Of a stretch of 64,000 nt of DNA, positions 10,443-21,089 are shown in pieces; position 1 is the first letter of the stretch; every line of letters begins with the position of its first letter. The position numbers and the translations under genes are program-made. This DNA comes from Malachius bipustulatus (lineage: Eukaryota; Arthropoda; Insecta; Coleoptera; Melyridae), in the NCBI GenBank assembly GCA_910589415.1, contig OU342630.1, positions 67,080,186 to 67,144,185 on the forward strand, read 5' to 3'. The notes beneath the pieces were generated by a model, which had not been told where the DNA came from, did not search any database, and saw only the letters and a program-made list of their open reading frames with translations.

Positions 10443-11869
10443 CAGCGCCGGATTAGAGGTTTGCAGCGCCCTAGGCTAATTAAATAACAGCGCCCCTTTT
10501 TAGTTGAATTTTAGTAATTGTCGCCCTCTTTCCCCTCTTATGGAAAAATCTCTATCTAAGGAATGGCAAAGAGCAATTTTTTGTATGTAAAATTAGACAT
10601 TAATAGAAAGAAATGTGTAGGTATTTCATTAGGTAAATTCTGCTGCGCTATTTGTGAGTGAATTGTGTCAAAGATATGCTAGCATTATAGAGTCCAACCG
10701 GGGGGTCTGGGGGGTACGGAGTATCCCCCAGGAATGAGGGGGGTTCGGGGGTTCCCCCCCGAGAAAATTTTTGAAAAAACAAGTGCGAAAATGTTAATCA
10801 CACTATAAGGAATAACTGCATTTATACTGTTAGCTATACATTTTCGCATTACGTTCAAGCATTGGAAAGGTCCGCCGGATAATATATAGAGTTGAATAGA
10901 AGTTGGGTTAGAGCCACCATCTGGTTTTAATATGGCCAAAGCCTTCGTTGTTCGATATCGTCAATTCAAGAACCAAGCCATGCATATTATGTATCACGAA
11001 TTTTTCAAGAAAAGGAAAATAGTATAGAACTCTAGGTACCTAATTTTATTATAGAAGAACATGAATCAGGTTCGGCGTTCCGCGGGTAGTCTGTACAGGC
11101 CAGAGCCGTTCTAAGATATTTGGGGCCTATGGGCCACTGAAAGTAATGCGCCCTTTTCTCAGATGAAATGCGTAAAGGATAGCTAACGCTGGGAATAAGC
11201 CAATGACGACTGATGGATTACAAATAAGTTAGTGCAGTATGAATTCTAAATAATTTAACACTAGTTATGTATATCGGGCTCCAAAGAAAATGCGCATCAG
11301 CAAGCGAAATTATTTTCAATGTTAAAAGTTACGCAATTTCCCACTACTTAGTTAAACATGTAGATACTGAGATGTGAAAACTATAATAACTAAATGACTA
11401 ATAAATAATCACAAAAAATAAAATATTATACTTCAATAAAAACATCAGCCACCAAAAGGCTTGCGCCCCTTGCCTACAGCCCTATTAATTCTGTGGTTAG
11501 AAAGGCCCTGATTATGTAATACTGTGAAAAGTTGCCCAGGATCCTGCACGCGCCCCCCGCCTCCTTGGCTATACTACCCTCCCAGTAATTAATTTTATCA
11601 TGATATTTTGATAATTTTTGTTATTGTTATGAATTAAGATGTTTTTTTCTCTCGCCCGCCGCCCCTATGAACTTGTCGCCTGCGTGCGGGCAGTAATAGG
11701 TTGGTATTATATTATCCTAACTCGGAAATGTATATTTCATTATTTTTAGTACCTAAGTATTTATGCATTTACACATGCATTTACAAGTTTTAAGGGCGCC
11801 TCCGGCGCCCCACCAAGCTTTGCGCCCCTAGGCTACAGCCTAGGTAGCCTTGTGGGTAATCCGGCGCTG
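10443..11869. mobile_element. Non-autonomous hAT element, 1.43 kb
   Basis: Terminal inverted repeat CAGCGCCGGATTA at 10443 and its complement ending at 11869. The insertion is flanked by perfect 8-bp direct repeats ATTATTTT (10435-10442 and 11870-11877), the target-duplication length of the hAT superfamily. Subterminal regions are GC-rich, with repeated GCGCCCC and CCTAGGCT motifs. An internal G-tract region lies at 10697-10760. No transposase ORF, so movement would need a partner elsewhere. Confidence 0.85.
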
Positions 11870-11877
11870 ATTATTTT

Positions 11878-12595
11878 AATAACAAACGTTTAACGGTTTT
11901 TTTTAAAGAAATGTTTGATTGACAAATTCCTGTAAAGTAATAGTGAATTCTTTAAAGAGCTGTTATTCAAGAGGAAGAAACGACTCGTGTTGGAACATCG
12001 AAGTGAACAATAGCCTTTCTCTGCGAGAAGAAGACGCTATTTTCTCTACGATTTTATGGGAAAATCATCACACAACGTTAAAAATATTATATTATTTAAT
12101 AACACACCACATTATTTAGGAAACGTCATACTAATAATGCTTATTAGTTCCTTGCCGGCAAGGCGTTCGTTCCACGGAGACTCACTCCAGACTCACTAGC
12201 CATATAACGCGCCTGTCGGAAAACTAGGCTCATTAAGAGGGAGAAAAATTTACATTTCTTAGCAATATCATATGGGGAAAAATTAAGGGAAAGAACAGCA
12301 CTATAGGCACTGAAAGAGGGAAAATGTCCCAGTTGTGAGAAAGTTACGGGAATAATTCAATAATTGCAGCACTGGTGAATTATTTTGAATAACAGCCGGC
12401 TTCGAGGTGTTATGATCGTATACCTCCGGAGCTGGAATTTTGTGAGGTGGTTGCTGGAACCATCAAGAGGTGCCATCAGCAAGGATTCAACTCAAAACCT
12501 CTGCAAAAGACACGGCAGACAAAGTCGAAAAAAATTTTCTCAAAAATTGTACCTCTGGCTGAAAATTTACGTTTACTTGTTTGAAGGTCATGGGA
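11878..12595. other. Unassigned stretch
   Basis: Between the hAT element and the fold-back element. It contains a weak open frame (12385-12747) without recognisable similarity that overlaps the following inverted repeat, so it is probably not a gene. Confidence 0.3.
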
Positions 12596-12599
12596 AGTA

Positions 12600-13787
12600 T
12601 GTAATTCGTCAGACGGATAGGTCACTGCTAAAGGGGTGTCATACGCCCTCAAATGTGGATTATTTCATTTTTTTCTCGTTAAAATCGTCTGACGTTTTTA
12701 CACATTATCTTAGAGATTTTACGAAACACATAAATAATACTACTTAGATATTGCCAGACGAAAAGACCGCTGAAATGCTCATCTGGCCGGAATCCACTCG
12801 GGACGCTATGGCACAGTGGAAATTTAGTTAGATTAGTCGGTTTGAGAGAACGGTTGATTTTCTACAATTTGTGCTGACATACCATGTGTCCCCGGATCGA
12901 CTTTAAAAGAGGAAAAACTTTTTTGTTTTTGATTTCTCAGAAAATTTCACTCTTGATGATCTGGCCTGCTTGATTTCAAATCCCCAAAACAAAAGTTACT
13001 TTTTAGGTAACTCGAACGGTTCTTGAGATAATATAATTTTTTTTCAATAATTGCACTTAAATTTTTTTTCGTAATTTTTAGACGTAAGCTTGGTATGATG
13101 ATTCCATTGAAAAACAACACTGACAGCAGTTGTCAAATCTAACAAATCAATTGAACTGCAAATTAATCTACTGTATGCTATAATGTTGACTTTACAACAA
13201 AGAATTTATCTAATTCAATGTTACGGAACTGGGAAAGCTCGCATTGAAATCTGTGCAGAAAAAGGAGGAGCATTATTCGAATAGAAAATTAATAGTTGTC
13301 CTTTTTGAGAATTTCATTTCATGTTACGATTATTTGAATTTCTTCAGAAAAAATTAAATTACATAATATGAAAAAAATTCCAATTATTAAAGAAAAATTA
13401 TATTATCTCAAGAACCGTTCGAGTTACCTAAAAAGTAACTTTTGTTTTGGGGATTTGAAATAGTGAAATTTTCTGAGAAATCAAAAACAAAAAAGTTTTT
13501 CCTCTTTTAAAGTCGATCCGGGGACACACGGTAGATAAGGAAAAAGCATCTATAAAAGTGAGAAAAAAAAAATTACAAGTTTGATATGGACAGTAATTTC
13601 GCGGATTTTCAGAGTTATTGCGCGGTCTTTTCGTATGACAATTATTATGAAAGGTTTAGAAAGGTGTTTCGAAAGGTTTCTGAGGAAAACGTCAGACGGA
13701 GGTAACAAAAAAAATATAAAAAAAAATCCCGGTTTGAGGGCGTTGACATCTCTTTAGCAGAGTGTCCTAGCCGTTTGACGAATTACT
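12600..13787. mobile_element. Outer fold-back element with a nested MITE
   Basis: Arms 12600-12772 and 13619-13787 are imperfect reverse complements, clearest at the outer GTAATTCGTCAGACGG / CCGTTTGACGAATTAC pair and the inner GAAAAGACCGC / GCGGTCTTTTC pair. The interior holds a second, better conserved palindromic element (12882-13531). The outer arms are more diverged than the inner ones, so the outer element is the older insertion. Confidence 0.65.
12882..13531. mobile_element. Mariner-type MITE with long TIRs, TA target duplication
   Basis: TIRs start CCATGTGTCCCCGG and end CCGGGGACACACGG; TA duplications lie at 12880-12881 and 13532-13533. Arms run 12882-13053 and 13381-13531; the left arm has about 24 extra bases. 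The interior (13182-13285) keeps a start-like frame MLTLQQRIYLIQCYGTGKAR, similar to the N-terminal helix-turn-helix of insect DDE transposases, so this is an internally deleted copy of an autonomous element. Confidence 0.75.
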
Positions 13788-13789
13788 TA

Positions 13790-14735
13790 TTTCATTTATA
13801 ACCTTGAAACAGGTAATATATAAATTTTTAGCCGGAAGTACCTACGAATGTTTCTTTAGTTTTTTTTTTTCAACTTTGAGCTGTCTGACGTGTATTTTGC
13901 AGGGGGTGTGATGTGAGTTGAATCCGAGCATAGCAACTCGCGGCCGCTGCAGCTCTTAGTCTATGAGATGAGAATTTTCGTAATAATTTTCAAATCCTGT
14001 AGGAGCTGAACGCGAAAAAATTTACAAAGTTTATATGGAACACTTACCCACATTGCACATTCATAAAAAAATCCTGCAAATCACGGAAAGAAATAATTGC
14101 TACAGGCTTGACTAATGTCACCAACATATGCATAGGCTATTGTTTGATTTTAACTGGAATGCATTTTGATTGTACAAACGGTTGAACGATATTTAGAAAT
14201 ATTTCACGCACCGTTATCAAACAGCTCTAAAATGTATTATGCATCATGCTCATGCTATTATACCAGAATAATTATTCATGTTGAACTGTCTTGACAATAA
14301 ATACGTTGAGTTTGAGTCATTGTTCGATTTATTTTCTCATTACAAGTTTCTGCAGGCTGCCGTCTAAGTGCTGCACTTTATTGAAAGTGTGTTATTGTTG
14401 GTGTTCTAGAAAAATGTTAAAAATTCCGCAATCTTCGCAATCTACTTCACGTTATTAAGAATGTTTTGAGTTTAATAAATGAAATTCTTGGTAGATGAGC
14501 TTCTATTATATAAAAAACTTTTTAATCTATTTAAGAACAAGCTGTTGGGAATAACACTTGCCAAAGTTTAATAAAAAGACTATGGTTTTTAAGAAACATC
14601 AAAACGTAATGAATGGATGAAAAAATGCAGTAAAATGCATAAAAGTTGATAAAATTATTACGATTTCCTGTACCTATTGGAAAACCTTTTTTAAGTACCA
14701 ATAAAATAAGGATCGCTGTTGTTGGCTAGGTATTA
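13790..14735. other. Unassigned AT-rich stretch
   Basis: No gene, RNA or clear repeat seen. A NotI-like GCGGCCGC lies near 13942. Confidence 0.3.
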
Positions 14736-14737
14736 TA

Positions 14738-15357
14738 CAGGGTGTTTCAAAAAATGTATCGAAAATTTTTTTTAATTTTTTTGCCGATATCTCAGGAACC
14801 GTTTTAGATATAAAACTGATTTTTTGTACACATCTTCTCCTTAATTACATTACTTACTTTTTGAGGGCTGATTAATTTTTTTTATGTGGCAGTGAAACAC
14901 ATCATAAAAAAATATCAAAAACAAGTTATGTTTTTGTCCACAACAAAATTACTTTTCTTTTTTTAATCAAAAAGGCCTTATTTCTCGAAAATAGTTCACA
15001 TTAAAGCATTTGATCAGGAACACCTTTTTATGTAGAAAACATCGACAGTTTCACCATACCAATTATCCCAGTGTCGTAGAAAATAAAGGCAAAAAAATTT
15101 CAAGCAACACTAATATCTTCTCCACTGCCATATGGGAAGAAATTGTCTTAGCCCTCAGATGTGCACCAAAATTCAGTTTAATTTCTCAAATGGTTCCTGA
15201 GATATCGCCAAAAAACTGAAAAAAAATTTCATTTCACACCCTATCTTGAAAATGGTAGATTTGCGGATCCATGTTAATAGGAACTTTTTTCTCATCTTTT
15301 ATTTTTCATTTTAGGAATTCACCTTTAATTTTTCGACACATGTTTTGAAACACCCCT
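14738..15357. mobile_element. Fold-back MITE, family of 38200-38965 (lopsided copy)
   Basis: Begins CAGGGTGTTTCAAAA with TA before it and ends TTTTGAAACACCCCT with TA after it. The inner block GATATCTCAGGAACCG pairs with GGTTCCTGAGATATCG near 15200. The right side carries an outer module (with CACACCCTATCTTG and CATGTTAATAGGAA) matching the right outer arm of the 38200-38965 element; the left counterpart is missing, so one arm is partly deleted. Confidence 0.65.
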
Positions 15358-15917
15358 TATTTTTAGAATTTTTTGGGATTGATTTCATGCAAGAAGAACT
15401 TCACAGTTACTTTACTGTCACTAAGTCGGTGAGTTTTGGTGGATTTGTTTTCGTTCAGTCGCTTGTGACTGAACGAGCGTACTTCACATTGAAAAAACGT
15501 TAAGCTGCCAACAGAAGTTATGTGATTTTTTATCTCTTAATATTTTTATTAAAATAACAAATCTATTAAATTAACAAGGTCTAAAATATTGTTAGCAAAA
15601 AATATAAAAATATAATTAATAATTTAATGCAAAATCATTGTTAGTTGATAGTTTTCTCATGAGACATTTTTTTATAAATCTAGAATTAAATATACATAAT
15701 AATACATAGTACTACATAACATAAAACAGAGATCTTTTAAGTGCCAGTTGTTCAAAATTAATTGAATTGATCCATTTGCTAGAAACAAATTTTTACAATT
15801 TTTTAAGCGTGTTATTATCTTAAATACTACAACAATCTTAACACTTTAGAAATGAAACACACTTCTATACCCACTACATATTAACAACTTACGCGATAAC
15901 ATAATCAAAACCAGATA

Positions 15918-17513
15918 TCACAGATAATAATTGAACGCCTTATACTGATTAGCATAATTGTTACTCCATACTACCGAACCAACATCCCTTTTTTTTCTCC
16001 CGGTCAGAGCAATGGGCACCAACATCGCCATTGTTGCAGGAATCATTCCTGCACCCACCGCTGCAAGCACCGCTGATGAATCTCCTGTCATTCCAGCTCT
16101 TCTATTATCAACGCCTACCTGTCTTATCACATGTCCGTTTACCACCTCATAAGGCCTCCTATTCGGCTTCCTGTTTGGTTTCATTTGGATCTGCTTTTTC
16201 GGTTTGTTCTTCCTCCTATTTTTATTCGCGTACTGCTTTTGAGCCTGCTCCACCGTCTGGAAGGTCGATTCCACTTGCAGCAATCCACCATGTGATGTTG
16301 TCATGTTTACTTTAGAGTTCTTCAAAGGAGGTAACACTGTCAGTCGTACAGCTTTATGGACATCGATTTGGTCACCTACGTGGTCCGGTAATTTCATTGA
16401 TCGTTGTCGATTTGGAGGAACTTTGTAGCCTTTAGTAGTCGATAATAGGACCCATTCACCCTTTCCATTAAAAGGGTGGGTATCTGGATAGACATCAGAG
16501 CTTAGTCTTCTGTTTTCGTACAGGCTGGCTGATGGAAAATTAGCAGGCATACCATCGGTTATAATTTCACGGTCGTGATCGCAGTTTTTGTTGTTGTCAT
16601 ATCGATGAGAATCGTGATTATGGGGGTCATGATTGTGGGAATTTGAAGGGTATCGGTGGTCAGTGATATAGTCAGGAATTTGTTGAATTTGAATTTGTGG
16701 CTCATAGCTTGGTGTTGGTTTTTCAAAGTAAGGTCGTTTTAAAGTTAAAGGTTTATAGGTCTCAACAGTACTTGATGATTCTGTGCTGTGCTTAAACGGT
16801 TTAGATGACCATTTATCGAAAGGTGATTGATCGTAAACGTTATCCCAGACCTTATCGTTGGGGTAATGATTATATGACGACGGTCTTTGTTTTATAAATG
16901 ATTCCCATTTTGAGATTTTCGAAACGGACCAAGGTACAGGTTCAAGACTTACCCATTGTTTCTTCCGCTGATTTTGTTTATTTTTCTTGTTCACGTGTTT
17001 ATCAACGCTTAGTAGATGCCAGCTTTTAAATTTTTCTTCGTTTTCGTGACCACTCTCATCTGTTTCTTCCGATTCTTCTTCTTCGTGATAACGAGTCTTC
17101 TCATCTTCTTTGTTTTTATGTTTGTTGAATGCTTGTAAAAAAGAATTTAAGGGACGTTGTTCCATGCTTTCATCTTCATATTCAGCACTATCGCCGTTAT
17201 CGTCATTATAGTCCTGCCTGTTTCTTTTTAAATTAAGCGATCGATGTTGGTAATTATCTTGGGGGACACCATTCCTGGAACGTTTCGATTTCCACATGGG
17301 CTCGCCTTCGATTATTTTTATAGGGTTTGATCCCTGAACTGGTAATTCGTAGCTCGTCGTTGTAGTTTCATAGTTATTATCGAAACTGGCACATGAAGAC
17401 TGAAAGATGCACAAAATGCATAAGGCAAGCAAACGAACACACCACATGCTTTTGTTGTCTCGCCGTGATGGACTGAATAATTTCTCAAGACGCGGCCGGT
17501 AATATAACTTCAT
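15918..17513 (-). CDS. Secreted basic protein, 531 aa, function unknown
   Basis: Intact single-exon ORF; the ATG at 17513 is the first after an in-frame TAA eight codons upstream. Residues 23-42 (MWCVRLLALCILCIFQSSCA) look like a signal peptide, so either Met1 with a 22-residue extension or Met23 may start the protein. The mature part is hydrophilic: Lys/Arg/Glu-rich to about residue 200, His/Tyr/Pro-rich to about 310, then a more ordered part (GEWVLLSTTKGYKVPPNRQR; TSHGGLLQVESTFQTVEQAQ). A hydrophobic Ala/Met-rich segment near the end (VLAAVGAGMIPATMAMLVPI) is followed by RKKRD, a furin-type site, and a Tyr/Asn-rich tail. KSKRSR near residue 77 is a second dibasic site. I do not recognise the family; the composition suggests an extracellular or cuticle-associated insect protein. 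Confidence 0.85.
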   Translation of the reverse strand: MKLYYRPRLEKLFSPSRRDNKSMWCVRLLALCILCIFQSSCASFDNNYETTTTSYELPVQGSNPIKIIEGEPMWKSKRSRNGVPQDNYQHRSLNLKRNRQDYNDDNGDSAEYEDESMEQRPLNSFLQAFNKHKNKEDEKTRYHEEEESEETDESGHENEEKFKSWHLLSVDKHVNKKNKQNQRKKQWVSLEPVPWSVSKISKWESFIKQRPSSYNHYPNDKVWDNVYDQSPFDKWSSKPFKHSTESSSTVETYKPLTLKRPYFEKPTPSYEPQIQIQQIPDYITDHRYPSNSHNHDPHNHDSHRYDNNKNCDHDREIITDGMPANFPSASLYENRRLSSDVYPDTHPFNGKGEWVLLSTTKGYKVPPNRQRSMKLPDHVGDQIDVHKAVRLTVLPPLKNSKVNMTTSHGGLLQVESTFQTVEQAQKQYANKNRRKNKPKKQIQMKPNRKPNRRPYEVVNGHVIRQVGVDNRRAGMTGDSSAVLAAVGAGMIPATMAMLVPIALTGRKKRDVGSVVWSNNYANQYKAFNYYL

Positions 17514-19554
17514 GCCACAATAATTCCAAATGTGTTACAAATTCCCTTCCATACATATTATAAGGAGAAAAAAGATTTTTTTGTTTTGATTCTTTAGGCG
17601 ACCGGTAGAAAGTTGATGTTGGATGATTATCACAAGAACTGCACGCCTATTTAGCTCGGTAAACAATAAGAAAGTGTTTCTTCCAAGTATGAAACCGCTA
17701 GCGCTATAGCACTTGTGACAATCTTGCATGATCGCTGTAAGAGGATAATTCCGCAAGTAAAAATAAACTTCCTTTAATAATCGAGAAGCCTCAATTCTTT
17801 TTCACGGTTCATTAATTTCTTCTATTTGATGACTATTTGAGTGTCTTGAGTGCGTTTTTTTGTTTTGTTTACTTATACACTTTCATTTGATTTGATCGTG
17901 TTTTGCGACCTATATAATTTTAACGGTCAGAACAGACATATATTATTATAAACAGTGAAATCTTTCTGGTTGAATAATTTATCTTTTTTGCAATCAACAA
18001 CTACTGTTAAAGTTGTATAATTAACTCACTAATCCGCGTAAATTAAATTAAACTTCTAAGAAAGGGGGCAAATGTCCATATTATCATCATAGTCCATATA
18101 GAAAAGTGGTCTAAGGAAACAGAGAAATTACCACTACTTATTCTTGGCTTAAAGTTTTAAAATGAGACATTACAACTGCTGCTAGTTTATGTAAATTTTT
18201 AGTATAGTCAACTGTAAGTAGCTCTATAGTCATTGTTGACTTAAAAATAGGACATATAATGCTCAAGCTTTATAATATTCTTGCTCCATTATAATAAGAT
18301 AATTTTTTACTATTAAATATTAATCAACATCTCTTACCTTCAATTCAAATATCCAGGAAGTAACTGCACTCCACAGAAACATTAAACAGTGAACTAGAAT
18401 ATATTACGCGATAAAAATTACTATTACATACATAAATATAAACAAATTTAAAATCATTTCACATGAAATCAAAACTTTAACTACGATACTACGATCTTAA
18501 TTGCGCAATTCAAGGTGAACAGATTACTAAAAGAAAATTGACCATTAAAACATTTCCCAGTTTTCTAACAACAACCGTGTTAATTAACTACTTGGAGTAA
18601 CACCTGCTTCACCTCCAACATTCGCTACTCGATCTCTACTTACTAAATCGTATTTTTTTAAAACTTAGTATAATTTATTTATCATTTCTTATGTACACAG
18701 TTCTGTTCTCCGGGTTCGGCTTAGAGTAGACTTAGCCACCTAATCATTTCTACTGAGAATATTATCATTGTTAGTACACATTATGTATTATCTAAGGTAA
18801 ATTACAATCCGCTAATTACCAATAATCATCTATATACAGGGCTATTAAACTAAATTTGCTAGACATTGACCTTCATCAATCGGTTGAAAGTGGGTTCGAT
18901 CAAGCTAATCTGAAAATTTATCAAATTACTTATTTTACCTACCTATATAGGTATGTAAATAATTATAATCATTATATACTTAAGAATTACTCCGATTCTA
19001 CATTATTGTTCCTAATGACATTATTTATTTTATTGATTATTTATGTACCTACCTAGTCATGTACATATTTTAATATTTTAGTTCACCACACTACTATACT
19101 TTGATTAGATGTTAAGTTATTCCAGTTTTGTTTGGAAATATGGACTCACTTTCCCTAATTTATAAAAGGATGATAATTTCATCAGAGTTTTCAGAATTTC
19201 GAAAAGCATAGGGCAGTCAAATAAACTTTCATGAATCACCATGACGGTGGAGTTTATTAATCAGACGAGTGAAATTATTAAAAAAGTTTATACATGGTCC
19301 GGTGAAAAAGTTGACTATTTTGACCACCCTGTATAAACGTTTCAATTACACAATAGGATAGCTCCTAAAGAGTCAAGATAGGGATATGTAAGGCGTTTTC
19401 TATATTTCAAGTCATTCTTTATGTATCTAGACTACTTTAATAAAGTTTTAAAATTGCGATTTCCACTTGTTTTAATTTAATTAACCCTTAAATTAACCCT
19501 TATTTTAAACTCCTACTGTAAAACCAACCTTATTAAATTTTTAAATAGAAAAAT
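17514..19554. other. Upstream region of the 531-aa gene, no further gene seen
   Basis: 17514-18000 is the likely 5' UTR and promoter side of the minus-strand gene; no TATA box can be assigned with confidence. Around 19205-19335 a short repeat-like segment ends in CCACCCTGTATAAA, resembling the CAGGGTG ends of local MITEs, so a MITE relic may lie there. The remainder is plain AT-rich DNA. Confidence 0.35.
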
Positions 19555-19576
19555 AAGTCAAATCAAATGAGTATAA

Positions 19577-19630
19577 GACTGGAGTAGTCTCTCGACCTGT
19601 TTCGGGTCGATCCATCATCAGGATGGCTGG
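19577..19630 (-). ncRNA. Hammerhead ribozyme candidate (left end)
   Basis: Minus strand: CTGATGA (plus 19621-19615), a weak stem II of about two GC pairs, GAAA (19603-19600), then CAGGTC with cleavage expected after that C, followed by GAGAGACTACTCC. The core is conserved but stem II is weaker than in the right-end copy, so activity is doubtful. Confidence 0.5.
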
Positions 19631-20073
19631 AAATTGAGGCGAAAATAATGAAAAAATTAGTTTGTTGTTATGGTGACAAATATGTTTATATATGACTATA
19701 GTCAATTTTGTTTCACTTGAGTTTTACAGAAAAGTTTAACCGGCGTTAACCGGGTTCATCATGAGTATCCCTAATCAATTTTTTTTCCACTTTGGAAGAT
19801 GGTTTCAACATCTTTTTTGAATACTTTCGTTTAGTCTAGTTTATTCTTGTACGTAATAATGAAATTTGATCAGAAATTTGGACTTATCAGAGCTTATCAC
19901 CCCTCATTTCTGAGTTTGATCATGTTTTCTCAATTTTCATGTTGTTACATCCTATAAGAGGGCGGACACTGTAAGTTGACAAGTGAGTGTATTTTATTTA
20001 AATTAATATTCTTCATAAAAAATCATCTGTCACCTTCACAACAAATTAATTTTTTTATTATTTTCCCCACTTT

Positions 20074-20128
20074 TCAGTTGTCCTGATGATGGGTTACCTA
20101 CCCGAAACCGGTCGACAGACTACTCCAG
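20074..20128 (+). ncRNA. Hammerhead ribozyme candidate (right end)
   Basis: CTGATGA 20083-20089, stem II GGGT/ACCC within 20090-20103, GAAA 20104-20107, then minimal self-complementary stem III ACCGGT and C20113 as cleavage site. Stem I pairs TGTC 20079-20082 with GACA 20114-20117. All core bases are present. The GAAACCGGTCGA form is typical of Penelope-associated hammerheads with very short stem III, which are thought to act as dimers. Confidence 0.7.
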
Positions 20129-20266
20129 AAATATATTTTATACTCATCTGACCTGACTTACAGCCGTGATTATAACCAATCACATTTATTAGATAAATTG
20201 AAAATGCAATAATACAGATGTATGATAAATATTATAAATAAATATGTATGATGTATATCGACAAAC

Positions 20267-21089
20267 TTTTAGGGGTAGTAGGGGGCATCAAAACATACTC
20301 AAATCAAAAGCATACATAATCAAAACATTTTTCTTTAATTTATTGTTAATTATGGTGTTAATTTCTTTTCAAATCGGGTTTTTATTATTATCTCAAAAAA
20401 TATTATTTTCCCGATTTTGTTCAAATTTGTCAATTGTAGTAATAAGGGGCTACTTTAACCGCAAGTAGATTCAAATTATTAAGTCCAGTGGCGGGCATCC
20501 TTACCAATTTATTATTGCAAAGAAAAATGTTCGCCACTGACTTTTTTTAATTTTGATGTTCTTGCAGATTCAGCCACTAAAAATACAACTTTTATATCTT
20601 TTGATATCTTTTCGTATCTTATTTCGTTTTAGAGAAATAAAATAATGATTTCAATGATTTCAATTTTAATTAATGGCTTTATTTTATCATTTGTTCGACT
20701 CGCCTAGAAGCGGCTTTGATTTTATTTCTCTAAAACGAAGTAAGATACGAAAAGATATTAAGAGATATAAATTTGTATTTTTAGTTGCCGAATCTGAATA
20801 AAACATCAAAATTTTCAAAATATCATTTTGGCTTACATTTTTCTTTGCAATAATAATATTGGTAAGGGTGCCCCCTGGACGCCACTGGACTTAATAATTT
20901 GAATCGATTAGGGCTAAAGGAGTTCCTTATTACTATAAATAACACAGACAAATTTCAACAAAATCGGGAAGAGAATGTTTGAGATATCGATAAAAAAACA
21001 CCCTACCATGTTATCTCGAAAACGAACCGTTTTTAGACAAATTTTTGTGCAAAAAAATGTTTCTTTTGACGCCCCCTACTACCCTTGAA
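20267..21089. mobile_element. Fold-back MITE, 0.82 kb, arms ~375 bp
   Basis: Arms 20267-20645 and 20717-21089 are reverse complements over nearly their full length (AGGGGTAGTAGGGGGCATC against GACGCCCCCTACTACCC). Only about 70 bp separates them. Small open frames inside are not genes. Terminal bases do not match the CAGGGTG group, and no target duplication could be fixed. Confidence 0.75.

Larger units (their letters stand above)
19555..20159. mobile_element. 605-bp element with inverted ends and a hammerhead in each end
   Basis: Ends 19555-19612 and 20101-20159 are reverse complements with one small indel (shared GGAGTAGTCT and ATGAGTATA motifs). Each end overlaps a hammerhead core, minus strand on the left and plus strand on the right. 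No ORF is present. The layout copies the Penelope-like element at 677-2160 on a smaller scale, so a non-autonomous Penelope-related element is the best guess. Confidence 0.6.

Noticed and set aside
12385..12747. 120-codon open frame as a gene
   Set aside because: It overlaps the arm of a fold-back element and has no similarity or splice support.
15958..16315. Open frames on the plus strand opposite the 531-aa gene
   Set aside because: Antisense shadows of the intact minus-strand CDS; no start context or similarity.
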